Shown here: piece by piece, positions 1-10,117 of the stretch | How positions within the stretch are numbered: position 1 is the first letter of the stretch | How the letters are laid out: each line of letters opens with the position of its first letter | Assembly (NCBI GenBank): GCA_013821455.1 | Contig: JACDGS010000037.1 | Location: forward strand, 1 to 42,563 | Source of the DNA: Chthoniobacterales bacterium | GTDB taxonomy: Bacteria > Verrucomicrobiota > Verrucomicrobiia > Chthoniobacterales > UBA10450 | Direction of reading: 5' to 3' | DNA: 42,563 nt | The notes under the pieces: model-generated | Database searches by the model: none | Told to the model about the DNA's origin: nothing | Seen by the model: only the letters and a program-made list of their open reading frames with translations | Position numbers and translations under genes: made by a program

Positions 1-92
1 CGGTGGCGCCCTCGCCATCGCGAACTTTTCCTGCGCCCGAAGTTTTCGGCGAGGCGCCGAAAACAGCACGCGAGGGCGCGTGCGCTCCCCAG
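1..92. repeat. Truncated copy of 123-bp palindromic element, in frame in uvrA
   Basis: Right-hand part of the element described at 34786-34908, cut by the window edge. It has the CGCCATCGC half of the first hairpin, the central perfect palindrome at 42-64 (10-bp arms GTTTTCGGCG / CGCCGAAAAC around AGG), and the terminal CGCTCCCCAG at 83-92. Relative to the gene it lies in the opposite orientation to the copies in the giant uvrA, yet it is still translated through. The stretch between palindrome and right end differs (GCACGCGAGGGCGCGT type) and matches the short copy at 33656-33705. Confidence 0.85.
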
Positions 93-1700
93 ACTCCCGC
101 GTCGGCGCGCGCGGCCGGGAGTGACGCCCGCGAGCTCAACATCCACGAATTCTGCGAGCTCACGATTGCCGACGCCGCAGAGTTCGTTAGGCAAATCGAC
201 CTTCCTGAAACTCAGCGCGTGATCGTTTCCGAAGTGCTGCACGAGATTTCTTCGCGGCTGAATTTTCTCCTCGAAGTCGGGCTCGATTATCTCACGCTCA
301 ACCGCGAAAGCGGCACGCTCTCCGGCGGCGAAGCGCAACGCATCCGGCTCGCCACTCAAATCGGCGCGGGCCTGGCCGGTGTCCTTTATGTGCTGGACGA
401 GCCGAGCATCGGCTTGCATCAGCGCGACAACGCGCGTCTCATCGGCACGCTCCGTCGCCTGCGCGATCTCGGGAATTCCGTCATCGTGGTCGAGCACGAT
501 GAAGAGACGATTCGCGCGGCCGATCACATTCTCGATCTCGGCCCGGGCGCTGGTCCGCGGGGCGGTGAGATCGTCGCCCAGGGTTCGTTAGACGAAATTC
601 TCGACGCGAAAAATTCTCCGACGGCCGCCTATCTTTCCGGGCGCTCGAAGATTTCCATCCCGCGCCAGCGAGTCGCACCGCGCACGAGTCCGGGCTCGGC
701 CGACGGCTGGCTCACGATCGAGGGCGCGACGGAAAATAATCTGCAAAACGTGACCGCGCGCTTTCCGTTAGGCTGCCTAACGACTGTGACCGGCGTCTCC
801 GGCAGTGGCAAATCGACCCTCGTGGACGACATCCTGCGGCGCGCGCTTTTCCGGCATTTCTACAACTCGAAAGACAAACCGGGCACCCACCGCGCCGTCC
901 AAGGTCTCGATCAAATCGACAAGGCGATCATCATCGATCAAAGCGCGATCGGGCGCACGCCGCGCTCGAATCCGGTCACCTACACCGGCGCCTTCACGCC
1001 CATCCGTGACCTCTTCAGCCAGCTCGCGGCTTCGCGCATTCGCGGCTACAACGCGGGGCGTTTCAGCTTCAACGTCAAAGGCGGCCGCTGCGAAAATTGC
1101 CAGGGCGACGGCGTGATTAAAATCGAAATGCACTTCCTCGCCGACGCCTACGCGGTCTGCGAAGTTTGCCAGGGCAAACGCTACAACCGCGAGACGCTTG
1201 AGATTACTTACAAAGGAAAAAACATCGCCGATGTCCTCGAGATGACGGTCGATGAAGCGTCGCGTTTCTTTCGCAATATCCCGACGCTCTCAGATAAACT
1301 GACCGCGCTCCAGGATGTCGGCCTCGGCTATCTGCGCCTCGGGCAGGCCGGGACCACGCTCTCCGGCGGCGAAGCACAACGAGTGAAATTGGCGAGCGAG
1401 CTCTCGAAAAAAGCGACCGGCCGCACGCTCTACATCCTCGACGAGCCGACAACCGGACTGCACTTTGCCGACATCGAGAAGCTGCTCCAGGTCCTGATGA
1501 AATTGCGCGATGCGGGCAACACCCTGGTCGTGATCGAGCACAACCTGGAGATGATCAAAAGCGCCGATTGGGTGATCGATCTCGGCCCGGAAGGCGGTGC
1601 GGCTGGAGGAAAAATTGTCGCCCAGGGAACGCCGGAGCAAATCGCGCGCGCTCCCGGCAGTTACACCGGGGAACATTTGCGTCCATTGTTAGGCAAATGA
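1..1700 (+). CDS. uvrA: UvrA excinuclease subunit, C-terminal part (5' end outside window)
   Basis: ATPase subunit of the UvrABC nucleotide excision repair enzyme, which scans DNA for lesions and loads UvrB. The frame is open from the window edge, so the gene starts upstream; about 566 residues are visible of the usual ~950. Seen in order: an in-frame palindromic repeat (first ~31 codons), the NBD I signature [11 protein letters not shown] and Walker [10 protein letters not shown], a second Walker [10 protein letters not shown] (near base 795), the zinc-binding CENC/CEVC pairs (near 1090-1170), then [11 protein letters not shown] and [10 protein letters not shown] of NBD II. The apparent first codons are repeat-derived and are not the true start. 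The TGA stop overlaps the ATG of the next gene (ATGA), so the two are probably cotranscribed. A second, double-length uvrA lies at 30763-36852. Confidence 0.96.
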   Translation, partial: VAPSPSRTFPAPEVFGEAPKTAREGACAPQTPASARAAGSDARELNIHEFCELTIADAAEFVRQIDLPETQRVIVSEVLHEISSRLNFLLEVGLDYLTLNRESGTLSGGEAQRIRLATQIGAGLAGVLYVLDEPSIGLHQRDNARLIGTLRRLRDLGNSVIVVEHDEETIRAADHILDLGPGAGPRGGEIVAQGSLDEILDAKNSPTAAYLSGRSKISIPRQRVAPRTSPGSADGWLTIEGATENNLQNVTARFPLGCLTTVTGVSGSGKSTLVDDILRRALFRHFYNSKDKPGTHRAVQGLDQIDKAIIIDQSAIGRTPRSNPVTYTGAFTPIRDLFSQLAASRIRGYNAGRFSFNVKGGRCENCQGDGVIKIEMHFLADAYAVCEVCQGKRYNRETLEITYKGKNIADVLEMTVDEASRFFRNIPTLSDKLTALQDVGLGYLRLGQAGTTLSGGEAQRVKLASELSKKATGRTLYILDEPTTGLHFADIEKLLQVLMKLRDAGNTLVVIEHNLEMIKSADWVIDLGPEGGAAGGKIVAQGTPEQIARAPGSYTGEHLRPLLGK

Positions 1701-4150
1701 AGACGCCGCCTCTTTTCTACAGCGCTGCGGTCGCCTTTTTTGTTTTCGCGAGTTCGTTAGGCGCGACGCCGCTGGAGGACGCGCTCCGTCCGCTCAGTGA
1801 CGGCGTCCCGGAAGTTGCCGTCGTTAGGCTGCAACAACTGCTCACGCAAAAACTCGCGCCTTCCGAGCAACAGCTCGCGCAAAGCAAATTGCTTGAAGCG
1901 CTGGCCCGCGCCGGCCGTCCGGAGGAAGCGTTGAAGATCGCGGTCGATCCCAGCCTAACGAAAGACTGGCCCGCACAATTTTGGAAAGCTCAGGCTCTCG
2001 CCGCGCTCGGCCGTTGGTCAGAGGCGGAGCCAGCTTACGCACAGGTCGCGGCGGCGGCAGACGCACCGCTCCGCGCCGACGCCGCGTTCGGCGAAGCGCA
2101 AAGCCTGCGCGCACTCGGGCGGCGCGACGACGCCCTGCGCGTCCTCCGCCCGCTGCAGCAGGACGCGCTCTGGCAAGTTCGAGCATCGTTAGGCATCGCT
2201 GCGCTGATGATCGAGCAGGGCGATCTCGTGGGAGCCGATCGGCTCTTGCGCGCTTTCAAAATGGATCGGCCCGCCGACCGTCAGGAACGCCGTTTTCTTT
2301 TCGGAAAAATCCAGCTCGAACAGGGGCGCTACGATCGCGCCGCGGAAATCCTCGCGGTGATTTTGCAACAGCCCGCGGACGTTCCGCACCCGCTCCTCAT
2401 CGCCACGCTTTTTGCCATCGCCGACACGCATCTGCGGGGAAAAACACCGGAGCGGGGCGACGATGTCCTGGAGGATTTCATCGAGCATCACTCGGCGGAC
2501 GCCGCGCTGCCGGAGGTTTTCGCGAAGCTGGATGAGCTCTATCAAGCGGAACAAAAACCTTCGCCTAACGAACTCGCGCGCTGGACGCGCGAGCGCACGG
2601 AACCGCGCCGCGCGCTCGCCCAATGGTATCTCGCGCGCAGCCAACTGCGCGCGGGCGAGCGCGAGGCCGCGCTCAGAAACCTGACCAATCTGCGCACAAG
2701 CGCGGCGCAGTTGCCGTCGTTAGGCGAAGCACAGTTCGAATTGGCGCGTCTCCTTTTTGCGGATCGCAAATGGGACGAGGCGATTGCCGCGGGCGAAGCG
2801 GCGAAACGGCTTGATCCCATGTCGGAGGTCGGCACGCGCGCAGCGTGGCTGATTGCCGAAGCGAATTATCGCGCTGGCCGGCTCGAAGCCGCCGCGCCGA
2901 TTTTCGAACAAGTCGCAAAAGACGCGCCCGCCTTTGCGAGCGACGCGCTTTTCAATGCTGCGCTTTGCTGGCTGCGAATCGAGCAGGCGGATAAATTCTC
3001 GAGCGATTACCGGCGCATCAGCGACGATCCGACGAAGCAGTCCAGTCAGAGCGATCTGCTTCTCGAGGAAGGGATGGTGCAGGCGGCGCAAGGCAAAGCC
3101 GAAGCGGCGGAGGCCCTGCGAAAATTCATCCACGACTTCCCTAACAATGCGCGCTTGGCGGAAGCGTGGGTGGCGCTGGCCGAGCTGGCTTTTCACGAGC
3201 AAAAACCCGATCTCGCGGGAGCGCGCGCCGCTCTCGCGCAAGCGCGCCAAAGCAATCCGACCGCGAACGCGCTCGAGCGTGCCGATTATCTCGACATCTG
3301 GCTGAACGACGCCGCGGAAACGAAAGATGAGTCGCAAGTCATCGCGGCCGCGAGCGCCTTTTTGCAGCATCATCCCGGCTCGCCATTCACCGCGGAAGTG
3401 CGGATGAAACTGGCCGAGGCGTATTTTCGCCGGCAGGATTTTGCCAACGCGCAGACGCAGTTCGAACTTCTCGCCCAGCAAGACCCCGATGCCAGCCTAA
3501 CGGAAAAGGCGCTCTTTTTTGCGGCTCGTTCCGCGATGTCGAGCATGGGCGCGGCCTCGCTCGATCACGCGCTCGCGCTGCTCGATCAGGTGGTGAAATT
3601 AAACGGCGATTTGAAATGGGCGGCGCGTAATGAGGAGGCGGCAATCGAGCGGCGGCTCGGCAAGAACGAGGACGCGATCGCGATTTATGATGAGGTGCTG
3701 AAGAACAGCGCGAAGCCGCCCGAGCAGCGCGAAGCACTCTGCGGGAAGGCGGATGTGCTTTACGAAATGGGCGCGACCGATCCGCAAAATTATCGGCGCG
3801 CGATCGAGCTCTATCAGCAGTTGGCGGAGGAGCCGGGCGTGCCGGCGCATTGGCGGAATCAGGCGGGATTCAAGAAGGGCAAAGCGCTGGAGAAATCGAA
3901 CGACAAGCCGGCTGCCCTAACGACGTACTATTCCGTGCTCGAGCAGGGCGCGCAGCCGGAGCGGCAGCATGAATTTTTCTGGTTCTACAAGGCGGGGTTT
4001 AGCGCAGCGCATTTGTTGGAAGAGGCGAGCGATTGGAAATCGGCGGTAGCGGTTTACCGGAAGCTCGCAGCCGTAAATGGCGCGCGCAGCGACGAGGCAA
4101 AGACGCGGCTGACGCAGTTGCGAATGGAGCATTTTCTTTGGGACGAATAG
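1697..4150 (+). CDS. Exported TPR-repeat protein
   Basis: 817-residue protein starting [20 protein letters not shown], a clear Sec signal peptide ending near LGA, so it is probably periplasmic or outer-membrane associated. The rest is nearly continuous Ala/Leu/Glu-rich helical pairs of tetratricopeptide/Sel1 type, e.g. [38 protein letters not shown] and [13 protein letters not shown]; these act as protein-protein scaffolds. The start at 1697 was chosen because it gives a signal peptide and overlaps the uvrA stop as ATGA; an upstream in-frame start at 1568 would sit inside uvrA. It resembles YbgF/CpoB- or BamD-like TPR proteins only in general architecture; the specific partner is unknown. It is followed by a REP-like inverted repeat. 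Confidence 0.85.
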   Translation: MKTPPLFYSAAVAFFVFASSLGATPLEDALRPLSDGVPEVAVVRLQQLLTQKLAPSEQQLAQSKLLEALARAGRPEEALKIAVDPSLTKDWPAQFWKAQALAALGRWSEAEPAYAQVAAAADAPLRADAAFGEAQSLRALGRRDDALRVLRPLQQDALWQVRASLGIAALMIEQGDLVGADRLLRAFKMDRPADRQERRFLFGKIQLEQGRYDRAAEILAVILQQPADVPHPLLIATLFAIADTHLRGKTPERGDDVLEDFIEHHSADAALPEVFAKLDELYQAEQKPSPNELARWTRERTEPRRALAQWYLARSQLRAGEREAALRNLTNLRTSAAQLPSLGEAQFELARLLFADRKWDEAIAAGEAAKRLDPMSEVGTRAAWLIAEANYRAGRLEAAAPIFEQVAKDAPAFASDALFNAALCWLRIEQADKFSSDYRRISDDPTKQSSQSDLLLEEGMVQAAQGKAEAAEALRKFIHDFPNNARLAEAWVALAELAFHEQKPDLAGARAALAQARQSNPTANALERADYLDIWLNDAAETKDESQVIAAASAFLQHHPGSPFTAEVRMKLAEAYFRRQDFANAQTQFELLAQQDPDASLTEKALFFAARSAMSSMGAASLDHALALLDQVVKLNGDLKWAARNEEAAIERRLGKNEDAIAIYDEVLKNSAKPPEQREALCGKADVLYEMGATDPQNYRRAIELYQQLAEEPGVPAHWRNQAGFKKGKALEKSNDKPAALTTYYSVLEQGAQPERQHEFFWFYKAGFSAAHLLEEASDWKSAVAVYRKLAAVNGARSDEAKTRLTQLRMEHFLWDE

Positions 4151-4193
4151 GGCGCCGAGTATTTGGGTCGGCGCGAGCGCCGGAAAACGCGTT

Positions 4194-4350
4194 GTCATCC
4201 CGAGCGGAGCGAAGCGGAGCCGAGGGATCGCGCCGGGTTTCGGTGCAGCGTCTGTGCGGATGGCCCCAGAAAGTTGCGCGAGAGCTGCGCGGAAAACCAC
4301 CGGGATCCCTCGACTCCGTTCCGCTTCGCTTCACTGCGCTCGGGATGACA
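4194..4350. repeat. REP-like inverted repeat (family B), intergenic
   Basis: Two long arms face each other: TCATCCCGAGCGGAGCG at the left end and the imperfect complement ending GCGCTCGGGATGA at the right, enclosing about 70 bases. It lies between the convergent TPR gene and ilvC, where it can act as a bidirectional terminator or mRNA stabiliser. Relatives are at 29498-29611, 30651-30775 and, inside uvrA, 36204-36350. Confidence 0.85.
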
Positions 4351-4376
4351 AGCTGCACGCGCCACCTCGCGACTCG

Positions 4377-5414
4377 TTAGGGCTTTTCGTGCAGCCAGGA
4401 CATGAGACTGCGCACACGCTCCCCCACTTTGTCGATCGGTTGTGCTTTTCCTTGCGCGAGCAACTTGTTGTAACGCTTCCGGCCCCCAGCCGTTTCGCGC
4501 AGCCAGCCCTGGGCGAATTTTCCGCTCTGGATTTTCTCGAGGACTCCGCGCATCCGCGCTCGCACGCTCGCGTCGATGATCGCCGGGCCGACGGTGATGT
4601 CGCCCCATTTCGCCGTTTCCGAAATGCGCTGGCGCATTCCGCTGATGCCCGCACGATGCATCAGATCAACGATGAATTTCAGCTCGTGCAGGCATTCGAA
4701 ATACGCGATCTCCGGTTGGTACCCGGCCTTGACCAGTGTCTCAAATCCCGCCGTCACCAGCGCGCTCATCCCGCCGCACAAAACCGCCTGCTCGGCGAAT
4801 AGATCCGCTTCGGTCTCCTCGCGAAAAGTCGTCTCGATGACGCCGGCGCGCGTCCCGCCGATCGCCTTCGCGTAGGCGAGCGCGAGTTGGCGCGCGCGGC
4901 CGGTGGCGTCCTGCGCGATGGCGAAAACACAGGGCACGCCTTTGCCTTCGACAAACTGCGTGCGGACCATCGGCCCGAGTCCTTTGGGCGCGACCATGAC
5001 GACATCGACGTCGTTAGGCGGAACGATGGTGCGGTAATGAATGGCGAAGCCGTGCGCGAAGAGGAGCATCTGTCCGGCGCGCAGATTCGAAGCGATCTCC
5101 GCATCGTAAATCTCCGCCATTTTCGTGTCGGGCAGGGCGAGAAAAATAACCTCCGCGCGGCGGATCGCGAGCGCCGCCGTCGTTAGGCAAAAACCGGCGC
5201 GGCGCGCGGCGGAACGACTTCGGCTTTTGGCCCGCAAACCAACAACGACCGGCACGCCGCTGTCGCGCAGGTTGAGCGCATGCGCGCGCCCCTGCGCGCC
5301 AAAGCCGAGGACGGCGCAGGTTTTCTCGAGCAGCGGCCGGAGATCGACTTCTTTGTCGTTGAAGATTTTTGCGAGCAAGCGGGCCGATGGTAACGGCGCG
5401 CGCCACGCTGTCAA
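4377..5414 (-). CDS. ilvC: Ketol-acid reductoisomerase (class I)
   Basis: Catalyses the NADPH- and Mg-dependent isomeroreduction of acetolactate or acetohydroxybutyrate in valine/isoleucine synthesis; cytosolic. Seen: the Rossmann motif GFGAQGRAHALNL, a phosphate-binding loop rich in Arg/Ser after VGLR (suggesting NADPH), HGFAIHY, the metal-binding EETEADLFAEQAVLCGG, and ECLHELKFIVDLM, all in family order, so it looks active. TTG at 5414 overlaps the stop of the upstream TPR/GT-C gene (TTGA), but family alignment (LAKIFNDKE) would fit a TTG start at 5378, giving 333 residues; neither has an obvious ribosome site. The TAA stop lies inside a CCCTAACG motif. Other ilv genes are not in the window. 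Confidence 0.93.
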   Translation of the reverse strand: MTAWRAPLPSARLLAKIFNDKEVDLRPLLEKTCAVLGFGAQGRAHALNLRDSGVPVVVGLRAKSRSRSAARRAGFCLTTAALAIRRAEVIFLALPDTKMAEIYDAEIASNLRAGQMLLFAHGFAIHYRTIVPPNDVDVVMVAPKGLGPMVRTQFVEGKGVPCVFAIAQDATGRARQLALAYAKAIGGTRAGVIETTFREETEADLFAEQAVLCGGMSALVTAGFETLVKAGYQPEIAYFECLHELKFIVDLMHRAGISGMRQRISETAKWGDITVGPAIIDASVRARMRGVLEKIQSGKFAQGWLRETAGGRKRYNKLLAQGKAQPIDKVGERVRSLMSWLHEKP

Positions 5415-7591
5415 TTCAGCGCGACAGGGCCAAACTCGCGCGCCGCGGTTTCGAGACGCGCGACGTTGGCGAGCGCGGCTCGCGCTTCCGCGATGCGGCC
5501 CATTTTTTCCAGAATGCGCGAGAGGCTGACGTAGCCGTGCGGAAGGTTAGGCTGACGTGCCACCGCGCGTTGCTGCAGAGCGCAAGCCTCGGCCAGCCGA
5601 TTTTGTTTTAACGCCAGCTCCGCGAGCAGACCGAGCGCTTCGACTTCGTGCACATCGAGCCGGCTGGCATTCCGTAAATCACTTTCGGCCTCTCCCAAAT
5701 TGCCTTCCTGCACATGTAGTCGGCCGAGCACAAGCGACGCCTCGTAGTTCCACCAATTGTCGCGCTGATATTTTTCCACGACCGGAATCGCCGCGGCCGG
5801 TCCCGCAGTCTCCCGCAAAATCTCGCTTTGCAGCGCGACGATTTCCCAGACGCGCGGGTAATCGGCTTGCGCTGCCTCCAGCGTCGCGAGTGCACCCTTG
5901 AAATCCTTTCGATTCTGCTTGATGCCGGCAAGATTCACGGCGCCAAGCCAGGTGTGTGGATACTCCGCGCGCTCTCGCGGCGCGGCCGTGCTCGCTGCAG
6001 TGAAAGCAGCTTCGGCCTCTTTCTTTTTTCCCTCGCGGAAGAGCGCATTCGCGAGATTCGTCTGCGCGGGCGCGTAATCAGGGTAGTCGTGCAGGATTTC
6101 GCGGAAGAGCCGTTCGGCGCGCGCATACTCTCCGCGCGTGGCGTAGATCTGGCCAAGATTCAGACTCACGCGGACGCTCGTGCCGCCACTCGCGATCGTT
6201 TGTTCGTAGAAGTGTTCCGCCGTCGTCCAATCGCTGCTACGGTAAAAGCTGCGAACGCTGAGTGCGAGCACGGCACCAACTGCTCCGACCGCGACCACGC
6301 GCCGAAAATGCGCGGGAAGATCCAGCGCCAGACCGGCAAGAAAAATCAGAAGGCCGACACTTGGCAAATAAAGCCAATGTTCGGCCACGGTGGCGTTGAG
6401 GGGGAAAAGGTTCGAAACCGGAAGAAAGCCGACGGTGAACCAAAGCGCGCCGAAGGTTCGTGCCTTGCGGCAGGGACTTTTCCACAAACAAGCGCCTCCC
6501 AGGAGGCCGATGAGAACTAATCCACCAACAGAGAGGTACTCGAGACTCACCGATTTTTCCCATGCGCTTTGTGACTCATAGTTCTCCGCGTTTACGACCG
6601 TTCTTTCCATGTGCAGGGTGGCGGGAAAGATCATGAGCCTTCCGTAGTCGCCGAGCGCGCGGAACATCAGGACCACACGCACCGGCGCGCTCCATCCAGG
6701 CTGGAGACTCGGGCCCGATCTTCGCTCCGGGAGCAGGCGCAAGCCGCAGTAAGTCGCGCAAATAACAACGCAACCGATACAGATCGCTACCTTCCCCCGA
6801 CGATTCCAAGCCTTCGAGAAAGCTATGGTATGGAGCAGAAAAATAACCAGCCACAGGCCGCCTGTTTCGCGGGAGCAAAAAGATAAAAGCGCCAGCGCCG
6901 CGGCTAAGCCATAGAGAGCAATTCTTACGCTAACTCTCCTGGCTTGACTGGCTTTGAACATGAGCAGCCAGCCCGCACACGCGAAGCAGAAGGCCAGACT
7001 GTCTGCGCGTCCCGAAATATAATCGACCGCCGCGCTCTGCACGGGGTGCACCATCCAGAGGAGAGCAACCACAAAAGCCGCGTGCGAATTTAGCGAAGCT
7101 GACCCCTGCGCGCTCGAGAGCGGACGAAGCAATCGGAGGAGAAGGAAATAGAGCAAAGTGCCGCTAAGTGCATGCAGACCTACATTCGTTAGGTGAAAGC
7201 CATAGGGATCATCGTTCCAAAAAAGGTAATCAACGATGAAGGATAAGTTCTGCACGGGGCGATAGTGCGGCGAGAGGGAGTCGAGGAAGAGGTGATGCCG
7301 GAAAACCTCGAAAACAAAAAGCGGACTCCTAATCAAAGGATTATCGTGCGCGAGATAAGTATCATCCCAGAGGAAGTTGCCCGAGAGTGAAGGTCCGTGG
7401 ATAACAAAAGCGACGGCGAAGAAGAGAAGGGGACACAACCAGGCCAGTCGCAAATCGCTGAGAGAACGCGAAAGAAAGCGCGGCCGTGCCGAAGCGGTCG
7501 CCGGGAGAAGTTTGCGCATGGGTGAGAACGCGCCGGTCGCAAGTGACTCATTTCCTGCCACCGCGCAGGCGATGACAGGTTTATGAGACAT
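5411..7591 (-). CDS. TMTC-like membrane glycosyltransferase with C-terminal TPRs
   Basis: 726 residues. The N-terminal ~450 residues are multi-pass membrane helices of the GT-C fold (PMT/TMTC-like), with an early extracytoplasmic acidic motif GNFLWDDTYLAHDNPLI where GT-C enzymes place the catalytic Asp, then HYRPVQNLSF and a typical HLTNVGLHAL helix. From about residue 475 it is TPRs (LGQIYATRGEYARAERLF, FREGKKKEAEAAF). Family knowledge suggests transfer of a lipid-phosphate-linked sugar to proteins or glycans on the periplasmic side, with the TPRs recognising the acceptor; substrate unknown. It lies just downstream of the pseudopilin gene on the same strand (6-base gap) and overlaps the possible ilvC start. 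An internal start (MRKLLPATAS) is possible. Confidence 0.8.
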   Translation of the reverse strand: MSHKPVIACAVAGNESLATGAFSPMRKLLPATASARPRFLSRSLSDLRLAWLCPLLFFAVAFVIHGPSLSGNFLWDDTYLAHDNPLIRSPLFVFEVFRHHLFLDSLSPHYRPVQNLSFIVDYLFWNDDPYGFHLTNVGLHALSGTLLYFLLLRLLRPLSSAQGSASLNSHAAFVVALLWMVHPVQSAAVDYISGRADSLAFCFACAGWLLMFKASQARRVSVRIALYGLAAALALLSFCSRETGGLWLVIFLLHTIAFSKAWNRRGKVAICIGCVVICATYCGLRLLPERRSGPSLQPGWSAPVRVVLMFRALGDYGRLMIFPATLHMERTVVNAENYESQSAWEKSVSLEYLSVGGLVLIGLLGGACLWKSPCRKARTFGALWFTVGFLPVSNLFPLNATVAEHWLYLPSVGLLIFLAGLALDLPAHFRRVVAVGAVGAVLALSVRSFYRSSDWTTAEHFYEQTIASGGTSVRVSLNLGQIYATRGEYARAERLFREILHDYPDYAPAQTNLANALFREGKKKEAEAAFTAASTAAPRERAEYPHTWLGAVNLAGIKQNRKDFKGALATLEAAQADYPRVWEIVALQSEILRETAGPAAAIPVVEKYQRDNWWNYEASLVLGRLHVQEGNLGEAESDLRNASRLDVHEVEALGLLAELALKQNRLAEACALQQRAVARQPNLPHGYVSLSRILEKMGRIAEARAALANVARLETAAREFGPVALN

Positions 7592-7597
7592 CTGCTC

Positions 7598-8002
7598 TTA
7601 GTAGTGACCGTAAGGCGAAAAGAAGCTGGTATCCGCCACGTCGCTCAGAGCGTTCCAGGACCCTAGGGCGACTTTCGGCAAGCTATCAACCGATTGCACG
7701 CCGTATCCGTTGCCGAGAAGATCCTTCCCCGTGTTATAGAGATAGGAGCCTTTCTTAAGATACAGGATCCAATCGTTCGTGCCGACGACAGCGCCAGTGC
7801 TTTTGTTGTTTTCGATCGCGTACTGATCGACGGCGGCGTCAATCATACGAAGATCGTTAATGATGGTGCTAGCCTGCGACCGTTTGCGCGCCCGGAGAAA
7901 TCCGGGCACCGCGATGGCCGCAAGCAGCGCGATGATCGCGACTACGATCATGATTTCAACGAGGGTAAAACCCCCGCGCTTCTTGCTGAACTTGCTAATC
8001 AT
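7598..8002 (-). CDS. Type II secretion GspG-like pseudopilin
   Basis: 134 residues. A short basic leader MISKFSKKRGG precedes FTLVEIMIVVAIIALLAAIAVPGF, the prepilin peptidase/N-methylation signature, with cleavage expected between G11 and F12 and the conserved Glu at mature position 5. A soluble domain follows (NDLRMIDAAVDQYAIEN, GTNDWILYLKKGSYL), typical of the small GspG-like pseudopilins abundant in Verrucomicrobiota. The start at 8002 was chosen because it places the leader correctly; the frame stays open upstream to 8137 but those residues are not leader-like. No pilus assembly ATPase, secretin or prepilin peptidase is nearby, so it must use machinery encoded elsewhere. It is divergent from the gene at 8172. 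Confidence 0.92.
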   Translation of the reverse strand: MISKFSKKRGGFTLVEIMIVVAIIALLAAIAVPGFLRARKRSQASTIINDLRMIDAAVDQYAIENNKSTGAVVGTNDWILYLKKGSYLYNTGKDLLGNGYGVQSVDSLPKVALGSWNALSDVADTSFFSPYGHY

Positions 8003-8171
8003 ACTATTGCTTTCTTCTTTATTTGGTTTGTTAGTTTGGTCCGCTGTTCCAGCGCGGGTTACCCTCTGTAGAGCAGCGTTGATGCCACGTGCGGGAAATT
8101 TCCTTCTTCTTGCCACGAGGGCGAACCGCGCGGCCATCTAGCATCTTCCTTGCTTTGATGGTGATCGCTCC

Positions 8172-10091
8172 ATGAAGCCTTTTCCCAAACCCCGCCTCTT
8201 CTCTCTCCTTCGTCCGGAGAGTCTGGTCTTCCTGGGGATACTTGTCCTGCGCCTGATCGTTCTGGTGCGACTCACGGATTCTCAGTTCCTCCTTCCGCAG
8301 TCCGGCGACATGCAATTTTACAACAACTGGGCGCTTCGCATCCTGCACGGCCAATGGACGACGCACACCGCCTTCTACGGCTTGCCGCTCTACGCATATC
8401 TCCTGGCGGCGATCTACAAGGTGGTGGGCTACAATCCCTTTTTCCCGGCTTTCCTTCAGGCCGTCCTCGACGGCGGAACGGGAGTAGTCCTTTACTGGTT
8501 AGGCAAGAATTTATTCACCACCAGGGATGAAACCACTTTAGCTTCGAAAGATTCGAAGCGCGGGGGGGCTATTGGCATCCTTGCGGCGACGGGCTGGGCA
8601 TTTTTTCAACCGGCGCAAGCTTACTCGGTCATTCTTATGCCGACGGCCTGGTTAGTCTTCGTCTTTTGGTTCGTTGTGGCGCAGGTCATGAAAAGAAGAC
8701 AATCGCCGACCGTGACTCTGTGCTTTCTCACCGGCGTGTTGCTCGGTTTCACGGCGATGGGTATCGCGACGATTCTGTTTCTAGTTCCCTTTTTGATCGC
8801 CGCGCTTTTTCTAAGATGGCCCGCGACATTTTCTCATCGGGCGAGCAGCGCGGCACTTATCATGGCGGGCGTTTTAGCAGGGGCTGCTCCCGCTTGGATT
8901 CATAACTATGTGGTGGCACATGATCCGGTTTTCCTTTCGGCTCATAGCGGAATTAATTTCTGGATCGGTAACAACCCGGAAGCCAATGGCTATCCGAAGT
9001 TTCCTCCCGGTCTTCACGCTGGTCAGGAAGCGATGTTACAGGACTCCATTACCGAGGCCGAGAGAGAAAAAGGAAAGCCACTCATGCGGTCCGAGGTCTC
9101 GTCCTTTTGGTCGGCGAAAGCGCGCGCTTGGATTTCGCAACATCCCTCTGCTTGGCTCCGCCTTCTGGGCATTAAGCTAAAAGACTTTTGGAATGCTTTT
9201 CAGTACGACGACATCAGCGTCATCTCAGCTCTGCGGGACGAGGGGGTTATCGTCCCCGGGTTGAGCTTTGGGCTTATCGCTGCCCTGGCTCTTCCCGGGA
9301 TGATTCTCGCCGTGCGTCGCGTCCCTGCTAGTCGCTGGATTATGGCCGCGGTCTTATTGCATATGGCTTCGCTCCTCACTGTTTTCGTTACGGAGCGCTA
9401 TCGCCTCGCGGCCGTCCCTGGCCTGCTTTTATTTGCAGCCTACGGCCTGGTCGAGCTTTGGAATAACCTAACGAGTGTAAGACTGCGGGAGGCTGGTCTG
9501 TTTCTCGTTCTTCTCTTCGCGGCGACCGCTTTCGTCGGCATGCCACAAAAGGATGCCTCCCTTTGGGCCTTGGACTCTTATAACTCGGGTTTGCATGCCC
9601 TCGATGCGGGACACCTCTCGCTGGCTCGGGGGAAGCTGGACCATGCCTACAGTTACTCGCCTTCTAATGCCGAGATCAACTTTGCCGAGGGTAACCTGCA
9701 CTTGGCGCTGGGAGAAACGAGCGTGGCCAAGAGGTTCTACTTCGATACCTTGCGGCTCGATCCCAATCATTCCGGTGCCTACAATAATCTCGGAGTATTG
9801 GCGTTGACAGAAAATCGGTCGCAGTTAGCCGTGCGTCTGTTTCAGCTATCGATGAGGGATAAGACTCAAAACGCGAAGAGTTACTTCCTCCTCGCGCAGG
9901 CGGAGTTTAAGTCAGGCGATTATCTCGCGGCGCGACAGGCTATGACACGCGCAATGAAAATTGACCCCGGTCCACGAGAATTCCGGGCTCTCCAGGATCA
10001 GTTAGCCCGTGCCAATCCCAACGGCATAGGTGTCCCAGATGATACACAAACGAGCGCTGCCGGTATTAAAGCTGCTAAGTCCAGAGACTAA
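8172..10091 (+). CDS. GT39/ArnT-like membrane glycosyltransferase with TPRs
   Basis: 639 residues. A hydrophobic N-terminus with many transmembrane helices has the GT-C acidic loop (SGDMQFYNNWALRI, YGLPLYAYLLA) after the first helix, as in PMT/ArnT families that use polyprenyl-phosphate sugars. The last ~150 residues are TPR repeats (YNSGLHALDAGHLSLARGKLDHA, AEINFAEGNLHLALGE, SGAYNNLGVLALTENRS), a layout shared with the gene at 5411-7591. Donor and acceptor are not predictable from sequence. It is the first gene of a plus-strand trio (8172-12681) of GT-C proteins. It has no exact copy of the CGTTAGGC octamer and more AT-ending codons than the flanks, suggesting a different origin. Confidence 0.8.
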   Translation: MKPFPKPRLFSLLRPESLVFLGILVLRLIVLVRLTDSQFLLPQSGDMQFYNNWALRILHGQWTTHTAFYGLPLYAYLLAAIYKVVGYNPFFPAFLQAVLDGGTGVVLYWLGKNLFTTRDETTLASKDSKRGGAIGILAATGWAFFQPAQAYSVILMPTAWLVFVFWFVVAQVMKRRQSPTVTLCFLTGVLLGFTAMGIATILFLVPFLIAALFLRWPATFSHRASSAALIMAGVLAGAAPAWIHNYVVAHDPVFLSAHSGINFWIGNNPEANGYPKFPPGLHAGQEAMLQDSITEAEREKGKPLMRSEVSSFWSAKARAWISQHPSAWLRLLGIKLKDFWNAFQYDDISVISALRDEGVIVPGLSFGLIAALALPGMILAVRRVPASRWIMAAVLLHMASLLTVFVTERYRLAAVPGLLLFAAYGLVELWNNLTSVRLREAGLFLVLLFAATAFVGMPQKDASLWALDSYNSGLHALDAGHLSLARGKLDHAYSYSPSNAEINFAEGNLHLALGETSVAKRFYFDTLRLDPNHSGAYNNLGVLALTENRSQLAVRLFQLSMRDKTQNAKSYFLLAQAEFKSGDYLAARQAMTRAMKIDPGPREFRALQDQLARANPNGIGVPDDTQTSAAGIKAAKSRD

Positions 10092-10117
10092 GGACATTTC
10101 CAAATGCCGGCGCGATC

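Noticed and set aside
7999-8137. Upstream extension of the pseudopilin reading frame
   Set aside because: A start at 8137 would put about 45 residues before the prepilin leader; leaders are short, so ATG at 8002 is preferred.
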